The translations under genes and the position numbers were made by a program. From contig NZ_JAQVKP010000006.1 of the NCBI RefSeq assembly GCF_028694605.1, forward strand, positions 62,001 through 126,000: 64,000 bases of DNA, given 5' to 3'. This stretch comes from Sulfurimonas sp. (GTDB lineage: Bacteria; Campylobacterota; Campylobacteria; Campylobacterales; Sulfurimonadaceae). The notes under the pieces were generated by a model. The model was given only the letters and a program-made list of their open reading frames with translations, was not told the origin of the DNA and made no database searches. This document shows, piece after piece, positions 63,448 to 64,000 of the stretch. Numbering within the stretch: position 1 is the first letter of the stretch; each line of letters opens with the position of its first letter.

Positions 63448-64000
63448 CTTACTGAAAAACAGGCTCTCTTTATTATTAGAAACATTGAAAATTAAAGATT
63501 ATGAGGTCAGTGAAATTTTAATTGCAAAAATATTAGAACTTGGAGATATAGAACAAGAAATAGATTTGATACTAGAAGATATCATGTTTAAAGATTATAC
63601 TTTAGCTTACCAAAATCTCACAAAATATATAAATACAATGCAAAAGACTCATGATATAACTATTTATGAAGATAAAGAGTTTCATAAATTACAACGAGAA
63701 TTAAAAAAATTAGAAAAAAAACTCCAAAGCCTAAGCGAACAAAAAGCAGAATATCTCAATGATATAGAAGAGTTTAACACACAGTATAATCTCCATCTAG
63801 GTTCTATCATAGAAAATATTCTCAACCTAAAAAAAGAGATACTTTACAAACAAACCATAAAAAAACAAAAGTTAAAAGAGCAGTATGCACAAGATCATAA
63901 AACTTATAATGAAACTAAAGAGACTGTAGATGAACTAAAAAGCACTATAGATGAACTAAAAAATGCACTTGATAATATAGATGAATCTCATGAACAATAC
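63440..64000 (+). CDS. Coiled-coil protein, partial (3' end outside window)
   Basis: ATG 63440 lies inside the end of the WD40 gene. The 187 visible residues are helical: a globular start (MNSLLKNRLSLLLETLKIKD), then a long coiled coil with YNLHLGSIIENILNLKKEIL and repeated TVDELKSTIDELK. Similar N-terminal parts occur in some J-domain proteins, but the end is not visible. It likely acts with the WD40 protein. Confidence 0.7.
   Translation, partial: MNSLLKNRLSLLLETLKIKDYEVSEILIAKILELGDIEQEIDLILEDIMFKDYTLAYQNLTKYINTMQKTHDITIYEDKEFHKLQRELKKLEKKLQSLSEQKAEYLNDIEEFNTQYNLHLGSIIENILNLKKEILYKQTIKKQKLKEQYAQDHKTYNETKETVDELKSTIDELKNALDNIDESHEQY

Overview
The window looks like a chromosomal segment of a mesophilic Campylobacterota (epsilonproteobacterial) sulfur oxidiser of the Sulfurimonas type. 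The evidence is a low-GC host backbone, a sulfide:quinone oxidoreductase, a compact pyrC-regulator-kinase-exbB-exbD operon, a groS-groL pair and many overlapping start/stop codons. The genus is an inference; no marker gene here proves it.

Host core, 1 to about 20.7 kb: end of hemE, a radical SAM gene, tRNA-Asn, a response regulator convergent with a hybrid histidine kinase, a membrane protein with a dead peptide-deformylase-like domain, sulfide:quinone oxidoreductase, aminopeptidase N, phosphomannomutase/phosphoglucomutase, then pyrC, an OmpR-type regulator, a kinase, exbB and exbD. After these come thiol peroxidase, a PstS-like binding protein, a PAS-GGDEF diguanylate cyclase, groS-groL, tRNA-Met and a second, identical tRNA-Asn.

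Accessory region, about 20.76 kb to the end: composition and gene content change directly after the second tRNA-Asn. The left part (21.3-27.2 kb) carries small paralogous membrane proteins, a Fic AMP-transferase, small HTH regulators, a ClpX-like AAA+ ATPase and a leucine-rich-repeat protein. A roughly 30 kb prophage follows (about 27.2-57.4 kb). It has a leftward lysogeny block (integrase, antirepressors, Cro/CI-like regulator), a 1.4 kb non-coding region with a perfect 3 x 34-bp hairpin repeat, a leftward block (small genes, frameshifted ssb, terminase subunits) and a rightward late block. The late block encodes scaffold, major capsid, tail fibre, TWO SPASM radical SAM enzymes, holin, spanins, endolysin, portal, internal virion proteins, a 1746-residue polyvalent protein and a primase-helicase. 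The right flank (57.6-64 kb) carries lipoprotein paralogues, a WYL regulator, a decayed copy of the LRR gene and an operon of a DUF1848 protein, a small protein, a 14-repeat WD40 protein and a coiled-coil protein that runs off the window.

The best candidate for an undescribed system lies at 40.5-44.0 kb. A collagen-like tail fibre ends in the residues SSCGGCG. A 106-residue protein and two tandem SPASM-type radical SAM enzymes follow, all with overlapping starts and stops, and all placed directly before the holin. The order suggests that phage-encoded radical chemistry modifies a virion or late protein, most simply the cysteine-rich tip of the fibre. This is inference from context. Other notable items are a -1 frameshift in the phage ssb, a structured transcript with a 19-residue hydrophobic peptide, a motif repeated in front of three late gene blocks, and a WD40 protein whose near-identical repeats differ mainly at a few positions.
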